Source: Caenorhabditis elegans
Taxonomy: Eukaryota > Nematoda > Chromadorea > Rhabditida > Rhabditidae
Reading direction: 5' to 3'
Length of the DNA: 64,000 nt
NCBI RefSeq assembly: GCF_000002985.6
Contig: NC_003281.10
Location: 12,090,001 to 12,154,000 of the forward strand
In this document: positions 34,073-45,225 of the stretch, piece after piece
Layout: each line of letters opens with the position of its first letter
Numbering within the stretch: the first letter of the stretch is position 1
Position numbers and translations under genes: made by a program
The notes under the pieces: generated by a model
Database searches by the model: none
What the model saw: only the letters and a program-made list of their open reading frames with translations
Told to the model about the DNA's origin: nothing

Positions 34073-37000
34073 CTATAACTGCTGGAGCACAACTTGTCCC
34101 TTCATATCCTGTGCATAACTTGGCGGTACAAATGGATCACCATTATGCTCAAAGTCCAGCTCAAATTTTGACGGATAAAATGGATCAGCCTGGCCTTGGA
34201 CTGCTTGCACAAATGATGTTGGAATAAGGTATGGGATGTCAAGGCCATGTTGCGGCATATGAGTCATTTGTCCTTGTGGAAGAGGAATTGGAGCCGGAGC
34301 TGTGATTACTTGTGGTGGAGCTTGAACCATTAACCGAGCATGAACACTTAGGTCTGAAATTAAAATGGTTTTTTGATAAAATCAAAGCTTTTTTAAAAAC
34401 ATTGCAGAAAACCGAAAATGATCAACATTCTAATGTTAAAAAATCGGTTAAAAAATATTTTTCGCAATTCTACAAAATGTCATGTCGCACCATGTTTAAA
34501 AATATTGCATTAGGCTTATGATTAAGCTTAGGCTTAGGCTTAGGGTTCGGCTTCAGCTTAGGGTTAGGCTTCAGCTAAAGTTTATGCTTAGGCTTGGACT
34601 TAGGCTTAGTCTTAGGTTTAGGCTTAGACTTAGGCTTAGGCTTAGGTATGGACCTAGACTTAGGCTTAGGCATAGGCTTAGGCATAGGCGTGGCGTCAGT
34701 GGCGAGCGTTAGCTCGGCGGGGCTAAGTAGATCATATAGGCAATACGAAAAAATTCAAAAATTCAAAAAGGACAGTCCAAAAGTGAGTGATTCATGTTTT
34801 AGATACAATCTTGAATTTTCAATATTTGAAACATAAGTAGATCATAGAATTCGAATGAAAGTTCTGTTTTGCCACTTCCAAAAAGTGGCAAAATCTGAGT
34901 AATTGCCACTTTTTGACGCAAAATTCAAAAAAATTTCAAAATTTTTAAAAGTTTAACTGTAAAAACCCACCTGGATACGGTGCTGGCTGGAAAATCATTC
35001 TCTGTTGTTGCTGTTGAAGCTGCTGTTGCTGCTGCTGCTGTTGTTGCTGATGTTGTTCCAAATTTTCTACATTTACATCTGTTTTAATCTGATGAGCTAC
35101 TCCATTTTGTTGTTGAGGTGGTGTCTGTTGTTGCTGTTGCTGTGAAACTCCATTACGAGGGGGTGATGGTCCTTGTGAATGGGACGAGTTTGCTGGAAAA
35201 AAGTTTATCTTTGGAATTTTGTAAGATGGGAACTTGATGTCAGGGTTTTGTACAAAATGTAGTTTTTTTTTGGGTTTTCAAAAACTTCCAAAAAAACTAT
35301 GGGGTTATCCAGAGGATTAAAAATCCATTTTTACCATTTTTACCCTATCCAAATGGGGTAAAAAATGAATTTTTTACCCCATTTGGATAGGGTAAAAAAA
35401 TGGTTTTTTATCCATTTGGATAACCCCATTATAGATGAAAACTATGTTTTTCTTCACAAAATTTCTAATTCATTTTGAAAAACTTTACTTCGACGTTTGT
35501 AAATTTTAGCACTCTCAACGTTAGCATAGTTTTTTTTTTATTTCTTAAAACTCACAATTAGGTCTCTGTTGATGTTGTTGAACCTGTTGCTGAGGCGTCT
35601 GTGGTTGGGGGATCTGCTGCTGTGGTGGTGCTTGCATTTGCATCTGCTGCATCATTTGTGGTGGTGGACCCGTCATATATTGAACTCGTTTCACATCAAA
35701 ATGCATTTGGGATTGTTGCTGTTGCTGTTGTTGAGATATCACTGGATTTATCAACTCATAACTCCTTTTCGGAGCTCGTTGAACGAAATCTGCTGGATTC
35801 TGAGACATTAATGATGGCACACACTCTATGCTTTGGGCATTGTTGCAACGTTTCTTGGCGCACATTGCTCCGGGGATGTGTCGGTTTTCGAAAAACCTGG
35901 AGATTTTTAATTAAGTTATATTTTTTATTAATATTATAGAAGACGAAAACGTTTGTTTTTCTTTGAAAAAAAAATCCAGTTTTATAAATGACTTCCGTAC
36001 ATTTTTTTTAAACAATGTGTCCAGTTTTTCGATTTAAAAAAAATCAAAAAATTTCGGATTTTTCATTTCTCAGAGAAAATATTTGTTCGATTCTTAGAAA
36101 TTCCAGTTTTTTCACGGATTTCTGGTTTCCCTTATAAATTAAAATGGAAGAGTTTCCCGAACTAGGCCATTTCAGCTCGGCCATATCTACGGCGCGTTGC
36201 GTGTCGCGTCGCGGCTCGGTTGTAAAACTAAATGTATTTGTCCGTGTGGAGCACACGACTTTCCCACGCGTTGTGCGGCGGGCGATTGTCAATGGAGCGC
36301 GAAAAAATCAATGAGGAAGGCCAGAACCCCGTGAATATATTAAATAAAAATACTATAGGTTTTCAAAAAACTACAAAAATTTGTCATGAAAAATCACCAA
36401 GACTTTTCAAAAAAGTACCGAAATTCCTAAATAGATTACAAAAAGTTTCCAAAAAAACTATCGAAAATTATTTTAAAAATTCTGAAATGTTTTTAACCAA
36501 TTTAACTTAAATTTTTCCAAAAAAAATTAAAAACAAAGCTAACGAAAAATTTCAAAACAAATTACAGAGAATTTCTTTAAAAGTGCCAAAATTTTTTTCA
36601 AAAAATTTCAAAGTGTTCCAAAAAGTTAAAAAAAAATTTGAAATGAAATTACCAACAAAAAAAAGACAAAACGATTTCAAAATTTTACCGAACATTTTCA
36701 AAAAAAAATATCGAAAATTAAAAATTAAAAAATTTGAAAAAGTTTTTGAAATTTTACCAAAATTATTTTACAAAATTTTTTTAAACCGAAATTTTACAAA
36801 AAAATACAGAAATTTTCTAAAAATTACTGAAAATTTATTAATACATTCAAAAAGTTTTCAAAAAAAATTACCAACGTTGTTTTTTTTTTTAAAAACCAAA
36901 AACGAACCTTTTATCCAAACATACTAAACAAATTTGGCAGTCTTGCATTCGACAATCCTCACATGCATTACAACCGACACGAGCTTTGAATGTTGGAGCA

Positions 37001-40000
37001 TCTCTCTAAAAAATGCACAATTTCAATAATTTACTTTCAAAAAATTATTTCTCCACCTGCAATCGATTCTCAAGTACTCTTAAACATCTTCTCTCTATAC
37101 AACTCTGTTTCTTAACACCAGGACCTCCAAACTGTGGTGAATCCTGACAATATGTGCACTGACCACATGGCTTACACTGGCAACCACGACACACTCCACA
37201 TCTGGAAATGTTTCTGAATATTACTGAAAATTGATGATGGTGCAAGATGGAGGGGAGCAGCAGCAAATTATTAGAGCAGTGATTGATGTAGAGACAAACT
37301 GTGTGTGTGTGTGTGTGAGGGGGGTCTTGTAGGACCCTACATGTGCCAACCCACTAGGTACTCTGTTCTCTCTGTGTAAGGTTTTTTGGTTTTTTTTTAT
37401 GTGTTGAGAAGTTCCATTGCAAACTATTATGAAAAGTCAAAAATATTATTCATGCATTTTTGTAATTTTTTAAAAAATCATTTGAACGAAGCAGCGCCAT
37501 TTTGAAACTTTTCAAAACAAATTTTGTAACATTTATTATTGTTAGTTAAAAATTGGCAATTACTGAATTTTTGCCACTTCTTGAAAATAAAAAACTATAG
37601 CCCTACAATTTTTTTTGCCGGCAAATCTGGCAAATCAGCAAATTGCCGGTTTGACGATTTGCCGGAAATGTTCATTTGCGGCAATTTGCCGTTTTGCCGG
37701 AAGTTTTCAGAAGGATTTTTTATAAGACGGAAACAATTAAAACTTTGCCTTTTTGAAAATTTTCCCCGTTTTCTTTAGATATTTTCATAGAATTAGCTTA
37801 ATTTTTCTAAATAAATGTAAGAAAATTTATAGGATGCGTACAATTTTGCCCATTATAATTGAAATTCAGAACTTTTCAACACAAAAATGAGCAAAAAACA
37901 CAATTTGCCGGAAATTTTTAATTCAGGCAATTTGCCGGTTTGCTGATTTGCCGGAGATTTTCAATTCCGTCAATTTGCCAATTTGCCGGAAATTTTCAAT
38001 TTCGGCAATTTGCCGATTTGCCGAAAAAATTTGTTTGCCACTTATTTCTGGATTGAATATCAATATTTTAAACATAAATAGACCATAAAATTCCAAAACA
38101 AAAGTGGCAAAAAAATTTGAAACAAAATTAAATTTTTTTTATTTTTTGAAATGTTTTACAATAATATTTGGACATTTTAGCACTATAAAAATGGCGCTAC
38201 TCCACCTTTAAACTACATTTCCAAAAAAAAACACGAATTTTCAATTCCCGTGTAAGTTACAAAACTGTAAAACTACAGTAGCCAGTCACATGCGGTTAAA
38301 GTATAGAGAAGCAGAGATTTCATGCATTTGGTTAGATGTGTGATGGTGTACGTGCTACAGTAACCCATTTTTTTCCAAAAATTTTTGGTTGGCACAGATT
38401 TTGGAAATATCTTCCGGAGACATGCTTATTACACATTTGCAAAAAATGCGGGTCTCGAAATGACCGAAACTTCACAGCTACAGTACCCGTACTTAATTTG
38501 GGATTTGAAAATCGGGGAATTTATTAAAAGTTTAATATGGTTTTATAATGACCAAATATCATAATAACAAATATTTAATTTAAAAAAAAAAATTTTTCTA
38601 GTCAAAAAGTTTTATGTTTTTTGGGTTTCTCCTGTTTTTGGACTCAAAAAAAAAATTCCAAAACTTTTTGAAAATTTGTACTATGATATTTGGGGGTCCT
38701 TTTTAGCACAATTGGACTTCAAAAAATTAGAAAAGAACCTTTGTAAATAATTTTTTTTAATCATATAACCATATTCTAGATTCCCAGTGAGACCTTTTGC
38801 ATGATAACTGTCATAAAAAGTGTAGTTGACATATCAGGTGAGAATTGAATAACCTAGGCGTCTATTAGATCCTTATCTTTATCTTGGTCAAGGTTTTTGG
38901 GGGATTTTTGATCGAACTACAACGAAATTGGGTACTATCGGGGTGAAAGAGGTGCAAAATAATTAATTTATTTGAAATATTAATTGCTGAAACATAAAAC
39001 AGAAATAAAAAGAAGTTGTGGACTCACCTGCGCGATGTCGTCGACCTATGCGAGGACATTTCCCTAGTGGATTGCGGACAAGAAGCTCTACTAACAAATT
39101 ACACACTTATGAAGAGTCGGATTATATTGGATGGAGGTGGGTGTTCGGGGGGTCACTTTTAGAGGAGCTTAGAGGAGTATCAACCTTTTTTTGAATGAAA
39201 AATTACAGTACTAGATACTGTATTTTTGCTTTTGGACTTGCATACCCATTTATCTATTTTGACGGCTTGTCTTGAATTTTAGCAAAAAAATTTTAATGTC
39301 AAAATGTAGGGAAATATTTTTCACGTATTTTCTCAATTGCCAATTTTTCGATAAAACCAAAAATAACTGAGATATCAGATCTTGAGCAATCGGAATGCTA
39401 GTCTAATAGGAAAAATATGGGAACTTGAAACCAGGTATGTGCGGCAATCGAATTTTCGGCAACTTCGGGAATTGCCGGAAATACCGAAATTTCCGAAAAT
39501 TTTCAAAATCGCCAAGTGCCGGAATTGTCGCTTTCCGGAAATTCCCAAAACCGGCAAGTGCCGGAATTGCCAACTGCCTGAAATTGCCAAAACCGGCAAT
39601 GGCCGAAATTGCCAATTGCCGGAAATTTCCAAAACCGGCAAGTGCCGGAATTGCCGAAATCGCCGAAAATTTCCAAAACTGGCAATTGCCGAAATTGCCA
39701 ATCGCCGAAAATTTCCATAACCTGCAATTGCCGAAATTGCAAAAATTGCTGAAAATTTCCAAAATCGCCAAGTGCCGAAATTGCCGAAAATTTCCAAAAC
39801 CGGCAATTGTCGAAAACTTAAAAAACCAACAAGTGCCGAAGTTCCCGATTGAAGATAACTTCCAAAACCGGCAAAAGTGCCGAAATTGTCGAAATTACCG
39901 AAAATTTCCAAAACCGACAATTGCCGAAATTACCGAAGTTGCCGAAAATTTCCAAAACCGGCAAGTGATGAAATTGTCGAAACTGACAAAAAATTCAAAA

Positions 40001-40339
40001 AACCGGCAAGTGCCGATATTTTCGAAATTGCCGGAAATTTCTAAAACCGATAAGTGCCGAAATTGCCGAAATTGCCGATTGCCAGAAAGTTGATAACCAT
40101 CTCCCAAAAAAAAGTGACCCCCCTACACACCCGCCACACACTTACCTTTGTGATCGATTCATGCTCGACGGTACTGGAGGTGTAGCCGAAGCGGCCTGAA
40201 GGGGCGGCGCCTGACTGTTTTGTGACGATGAACCGTGGGCGAAAACTGCCACGTGGTGAGGCAGGGGATGGTGCATTTGGAGCATTTGAGGTGGGGGCGG
40301 GCCCCCGTTCATTGGAGCACCCATATGCATCATGTTCAT
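34073..40339 (-). CDS. Double CXXC zinc-finger protein with Gln-rich tail
   Basis: Seven exons join in phase: 40339-40146, 39090-39028, 37201-37057, 37005-36908, 35896-35556, 35192-34971, 34353-34073, giving 447 residues from the ATG at 40339. Residues 87-125 form a CXXC finger (C-x2-C-x2-C-x4-C-x2-C-x2-C-x15-C-x4-C) with FGGPGVKKQSC, the DNA-contact segment of CpG-binding CXXC domains (CFP1, DNMT1, MLL). Residues 146-184 repeat exactly the same eight-Cys spacing, but FGG and the KQ pair are missing. Residues ~200-360 are Gln/Pro-rich with Q runs, as in transcription cofactors. The C-terminus is Pro-rich and ends VVLQQL. It is probably a nuclear chromatin or transcription regulator. The first exon starts at a TGCAG acceptor at 40346, six bases before the ATG, so it is either trans-spliced there or preceded by another exon (see 60048). 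Confidence 0.86.
34508..34700. repeat. TTAGGC array in the last CXXC-gene intron
   Basis: About thirty TTAGGC and variant units on the plus strand between exons 7 and 6. Confidence 0.8.
35301..35428. repeat. Long foldback hairpin in a CXXC-gene intron
   Basis: Arms GGGGTTATCC... and ...GGATAACCCC pair over ~60 bases, with the perfect inner stem ACCCTATCCAAATGGGGTAA and its reverse. Confidence 0.8.
36126..36335. repeat. GCGCG-type dispersed repeat in a CXXC-gene intron
   Basis: Complete unit ending AATGAGGAAGGCCAGAACCC. Confidence 0.75.
37610..38045. repeat. GGCAAATTGCC-family repeat, long form
   Basis: Inverted core (AAGACGGAAACAATT, ATATTTTCATAGAATTAG) flanked by CAATTTGCCGGTTTGC units. 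It lies between exons 3 and 2 of the CXXC gene. Confidence 0.75.
39428..40095. repeat. CCGGCAAGTGCCGAAATTGCC minisatellite
   Basis: About twenty 30-40-base units mix AAATTTCCAAAACCGGCAAG with TGCCGAAATTGCC. It ends 50 bases from exon 1 of the CXXC gene. The long open frames on both strands are repeat artefacts. Confidence 0.8.
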
Positions 40340-40421
40340 TTCCCCCTGCAAAAATAGTATACGTTGATTGAAAATTGTTTGAAAAATTACGAAAAGGGAA
40401 TAATAGAGCATATCACGGGAA

Positions 40422-40789
40422 CACAAAATTCTGAAAATGCGTAATTGGCAACATATTTGACGCGCAAAATATCTCGCAGCGAAAACTACAGTAGCCTAGG
40501 ATTAAGTCTAAGCCTAAGCCTAAGCCTTAGCTTAGGATTAAGTCTAAGCCTAAGCATAAGCCTAAGCCTAAGTATAAGCCTAAGCCTAAGTATAAGCCTA
40601 AGCCTAAGCCTAAGCCTAAGACTGAGCCTAAGCCTAAGCCTAAGCAAAAGCTTAAGCCTAAAATTGAGAAATTTCAAAAATTTTCAATAATCGAGCTTCG
40701 TAAATCGACAGAAGCGCTACAGTAGTTTTCGCTACGAGATATTTTGCGCGTCAAATGTGTTGCACCATACGCATTTTCAGAATTTTGTG
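40422..40789. mobile_element. MITE-like element enclosing a telomere-like array
   Basis: The left end CACAAAATTCTGAAAATGCG...CAAAATATCTCG...GAAAACTACAGTAG pairs with the right end CTACAGTAGTTTTCGCTACG...GAATTTTGTG over ~75 bases. The interior 40495-40662 is ~25 AAGCCT units. A fragment of the same end recurs at ~59330-59400. Confidence 0.75.
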
Positions 40790-41251
40790 ATCTACTGATA
40801 TTGAGATGAAGTTTCAAAAAAAAAAGTCACTAGAAGAAAATGTTTTTCCAGAAACCCTAAGTGTTGTTGGAAGAAGAGATGAAAAACGTGTTTGAGAGGG
40901 GGGGGGTGTGAATAGGTACACATGAGTTGTGTGGAGAGAAAAAGGGGCAAAAAAGGTAATAAGATTGAAATGTAATCATATTTCATACAACACATTGACT
41001 TGAGCAAAAAGGGTGGAGCAGCAGCAGCAACACATAGTAAGAGGTGGGAGAGACACCTCTTTTTGTTGCCTATTTTTTGCATTCTTATCCCCTTCAGTTA
41101 GTTTAGTAAAACGATAGAGAGACTGGGAAGTGTCAAGGTTTGCTTTTTCAGTGAGCCGTTTATTTTGAATTGTTAGGGCTTCAGAAATATCATCAGTTAT
41201 ACTACGGTAAGGTGGTAAGTAATTGATTACATTTAACATGGTATACTGTAC
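40790..41251. other. Unique sequence upstream of the CXXC gene
   Basis: GA/CT-rich unique sequence. No gene is supported. It is part of the possible 20-kb first intron. Confidence 0.35.
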
Positions 41252-41303
41252 CAGGGGTGTGCGGCGAATTTGCTGAATTTGCCGAATTTGCCGCACACCC
41301 CTG
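41252..41303. repeat. Minimal GGCAAATT-family palindrome
   Basis: CAGGGGTGTGCGGC and GCCGCACACCCCTG are perfect 14-base inverted ends with only 24 bases between. This defines the termini of the family. Confidence 0.85.
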
Positions 41304-41737
41304 TCTATATCCTAAACAGATTTTTTCGTTCATTTTCATCAAGTCTCAATTTATTCCACAGAGTCTGGTCTGTAAAACATTTGATACTTCCCCTGATCAG
41401 TTCAAATCTTTTTCCTTCCTTCCTATATTTATTTCTATTTGTATACAATGGATCGATGCAAAGCGCGCCCGCGTCCTCCTCATTTTGGAAGTGTGATAGT
41501 GGTGATAAAATATCACACAATATTAATGATCAGGAATAATCTGCTCTTTGTGGAAGGTTGAAAGGTAAAATAAAAACGAAGACATGAAGGAAGCAGGGGA
41601 GCGGTTTTATCGACGAGTGTTTTATGGGCCACTCCTTGACAACCCCAGGCCACAAGAAAAACCCACAGTTTTTTCGGTACGGTATTGATAGGTAAAATGA
41701 CCATTGAGGTCTGAAGTTTTTACTGCAAAACTACATG

Positions 41738-42375
41738 GGATTAGGCTTAGGCTTAGTCTTAGGCTTAGGCTTCGAATTCGGCTCAGGCTTAGGCATAGCT
41801 TTAGGCTGAGGATTTTGCTTAGGCTTAGTTTTAGTCTTAGGCTTAGGCTTAGGACTAGGCTTAGGCTTAGGCTTATGCATAGGCTTAGACTGAGGATTAG
41901 CCTTTGGATTAGGCTTAGGCTTAGGCTCAGGCTCAGGTTTAAATTTAGGCTTAGCTTTAGGCTTAGGCTCAAGCTTAGGTTTAGGCTTAGGCTTAGGCTA
42001 AGGCTTAGGCTAAGGCTTAGGCTTAGACTAAGGTTTTTGCTTAGGCTTAGGCTTTGTTTTTGGCTTAGGCTTAAGATTTGGCTTAGGCTTAGGCTTAGAC
42101 TTAAAGCTAGGCTCAGGCTCAGATTTAGGCTTAGGCTTAGGCTTAGGGGGAACTTTAGGCTTTGGCTAAGGCTCAGGCTCAGTCTTAGGCTTAAACTTAG
42201 GCTCTGGCTTAGACTGGCTTAGGCTGGCTTAGGCTTGTTTAGGTTAACCTAGGCTGGTTTAAACAAGCCTAAGCTTAGGCTTAGGCTTAGGCTCTGGCTT
42301 AGACTGGCTTAAGCTGGCTTAGGCTTGTTTAGGTTAACCTAGGCTGGTTTAAACAAGCCTAAGCTTAGGCTTAGG
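41738..42375 (+). repeat. 640-base TTAGGC array with a 90-base duplication
   Basis: About 100 TTAGGC and variant units. From 42201 a 90-base block with an internal AGGCTTGTTTA...TAAACAAGCCT palindrome is present twice, with one base change. Confidence 0.85.
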
Positions 42376-43399
42376 CAGCTTCCTAGAAATTTCAGAACAA
42401 AGACTTTCTGAAAGGAAAACAATTCAGCGACAGACAAAAAATGCCAAAATGGAATTTTGTAGTAAGAGAAAAAGCGGTAGATATTTCAAAAATTCAATTT
42501 TTTGTCCAGAAAAACCGACTTTGGACTCCATTGACTCTTAGATCGAGAAAATCAAAAAAAAAAAGAAACAATGACCTGTAAAAGGTGAAAGAATGTGAAG
42601 ATAGATTGAAAGAAGATGAGAAAGAGTTGAAAATTGAGTGAGGTGTTTGTGTGTGTGTGTTTGCATTCCTTCCTCTCGAATAGTGCTTGGGGAGGTTAAA
42701 GAGAAGCTTCATTGTTTCACTCTTTGGGAATGGGAATGACGAGTCGTTTTTGTGAGCCGACCTGACATAAATGGCCGGAAAATGTAGAAAAGGCGGGGAC
42801 TCTCATCAGGGGTCCCAATAAGATTTTGTGGAGTATGTACAAAACATCATTTGATGATGGATTATGATGAGCCCGAAAATGAAGATGCTCTCAAATTGTG
42901 ATCCGTGGTGACAAATCGACAAGAGGGAAAACGAGACAATGAAGAAGATGAAGTTTCTCATCAAAAAGTATTCAGAAACTGACAAGGTGCTCGGAGCAAT
43001 AAAAGAGCACACAAAAGTCAGAGGGGGGGGCACGCTCCCCCCAATTTCGAAACAAGAATCGATTGTTCGATATTTGCGCACTGTCCACCCCATGGGGCAC
43101 TGTGCTGCTGAGTGGAAGGACAGTTTTCGAGGAGAAAACAAATGGAAAAAGAAGGAGAATTTTGTAGTATTTAGTTCAGTGATGATTGATGAGAAACGAT
43201 TTCGAGAAGGAGAATGGAATAAGAGGAGACCATGAGAGTTAATGCATGATTATTGGAATTTGAATGAGTGATGAGATTTTGTAATTTAATGGGTTCAAAT
43301 TGGTATTTGATTATCATAACTATCTGACCTCGAAAATGCCAATTCAAAATCCAGAACGTGAAACTGAATATTTATTAAGCCTGTAAGTTAGTTTATTTC
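42376..43399. other. Unique non-coding stretch
   Basis: Relatively GC-balanced unique sequence at 42500-43240. An open frame at 42939 has no start context, splice sites or family. Confidence 0.35.
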
Positions 43400-43830
43400 A
43401 GGGATGGGCGGCAAACGATTTTTTCCGGCAAATTGGCAAGTTTCCGGAATTAAAATTTCCGGCAAATCGGCAAATTGTCACAATGCCGGAATTTAAAATT
43501 TCCGGCAAATCGGCAAATTGGCGATTTGCCGAAAATTTTTGGCAAATTGTGGTTTTGCACATTTTTTTGGAAATTTCAGAATTTCAATTTTAATCGGCAA
43601 AATTGTGCGCATTCTAAGAATGTTCCTCCATCTATTTTGAAAAGCTAGCAAATTCTATCATATGAAAATATCTAAATTTCAAAAAGGCACAGTTTTAAGT
43701 GTTTCCGTCTTATAAAAATCCCTCTAAAAACTTCCGGCAAGCTGATATCCGGCAAATCGGTAAATCGGCAATTTTCCGAAAATCAAGTTTTTTCCGAAAA
43801 CCATATTTCCGGCAAATCGGCAAACTGAGA
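43400..43830. repeat. GGCAAATTGCC-family repeat, long form
   Basis: It begins AGGGATGGGCGGCAAACG, with the full core GTGTTTCCGTCTTATAAAAA. Confidence 0.75.
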
Positions 43831-45097
43831 TATAAACTGTCAAAGTTCATTTCAATATTATTGCTAGAAAAACACCAAAAGTTCCTCTACAACTTCCTCC
43901 TTGTTTCCATAAAAATTCGTTTACACAGCTTAAACAGTCCACACTCTTGACCTACTACTACGTGTGTTGGACTTCAGTACATATTGAAGTAGTTTTCAAG
44001 TTTTTTCTTCTAAAACTTGGCGTTTGACAGGTTGAAGATCAATTAAAGATGATTTGGGTGCAAGAAGTTGATAGTGAAAATTGAAAAAAATATTTGAAAA
44101 AAACAAAAATAAACTTTGAATTTATGGTAATTTACGATATTTAGACGTTTTAAAGAATTAACGTAACCTGCAGAAATACCCTAAATTCCTCAAAAAACAA
44201 CCAATTTTTAAAGAGAATTTTACCGAAATTTTGACTGAAAATTTTAGAAAATCTAAAATTTTGTGAAGGACATGATTTATTCGGGTATTTTGGATTATTA
44301 ATATTGTATTTTATTCAAAATATATTTTTCTTAATTAGGTAAAAAGTAGAAAAAATCAGTTCAAAAACTGCCCACTTTTTTTTCAAAAATTTGGCAATTT
44401 GATAAAATTTTGACTGAAATTTTTGAAAACTTATAAATTTATTCGAGTGAATTTTTTGTAATAAAAATTCAAGTTAGACTATTATAAATGTATTTTAAAC
44501 AGATTCCCTCATTTTAACGGACTAAAAAAAGTAGAAAAAAACAGTCAAAACCTATTAATGTTTTTTTTTAGAAAATATGGCAAATTGCCAAAAAAGGGGG
44601 GACTATAAATCTAAAAATTCAATTCCAAAATCCCAAAATCCAAGAAATAAACCTAGTTGCTCACTTTGCTCTACACAAATTGCTCTTTATAGGATTACCA
44701 TCCACCCATCTGCCACAGTCCCCACCCGACTTGTAGAGCAACAACAACAATCAAAACCTAATAATATAATAAGAAGAGTAATAATAACATACAAGTGAAC
44801 ATCCTTCTTCTTCAAAGAAGATTGGGGTGGCCTCTTGACCCTACTGAATGGAGATACAGAAGGGCACTTTGATGTGAAGGACACACACATAGGAAGGGGG
44901 AAAAGTCGAATGAAAATCAGATAAAAGTTTTGGAAGAAATTGGAAAAGTTTGAAAAATGGAGATTGTAGAAGAATAGACCATTAATTGGTAATTGGCATT
45001 GGGAAAGTGTTTTGTGAGCAGAAAAAAGTTTTGAGAACTGTAGGAAATATTTTTTGAAAATTGGCAAATTTAGGTTCTATAGTACTGAAATACCCAA
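43831..45097. other. Unique non-coding stretch
   Basis: AT-rich, with a GC-balanced patch at 44640-44960. No exon is supported. Confidence 0.35.
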
Positions 45098-45225
45098 ATA
45101 TCATGGTCTAAGCCTAAAACAAAAACTAAGCCTAAGCTTAAGCCTAAGCCTAAGCCTAAGCCTAAGATTAAACCAAAGTCTAAGCCTAAGCCTAAGCCTA
45201 AGCCTGAACCTAAGCCTAATTAATT
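45098..45225. repeat. AAGCCT (telomere-like) array
   Basis: About twenty AAGCCT and variant units. Confidence 0.8.

Noticed and set aside
39425..40093. Long open frames on both strands, up to 222 codons
   Set aside because: They arise from the CCGGCAAGTGCCGAAATTGCC minisatellite; the periodic protein has no independent support.
41305..41520. 71-codon minus-strand frame with protein-like composition
   Set aside because: No start context or partner exon, and it ends in a stop without a donor.
41704..42222. 172-codon Arg/Leu-rich open frame
   Set aside because: It is a translation of TTAGGC repeats, which stay open in several frames.
42939..43235. 98-codon plus-strand frame with varied composition
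   Set aside because: No splice sites, no recognisable domain, and the flanks are non-coding. Kept only as unique sequence.
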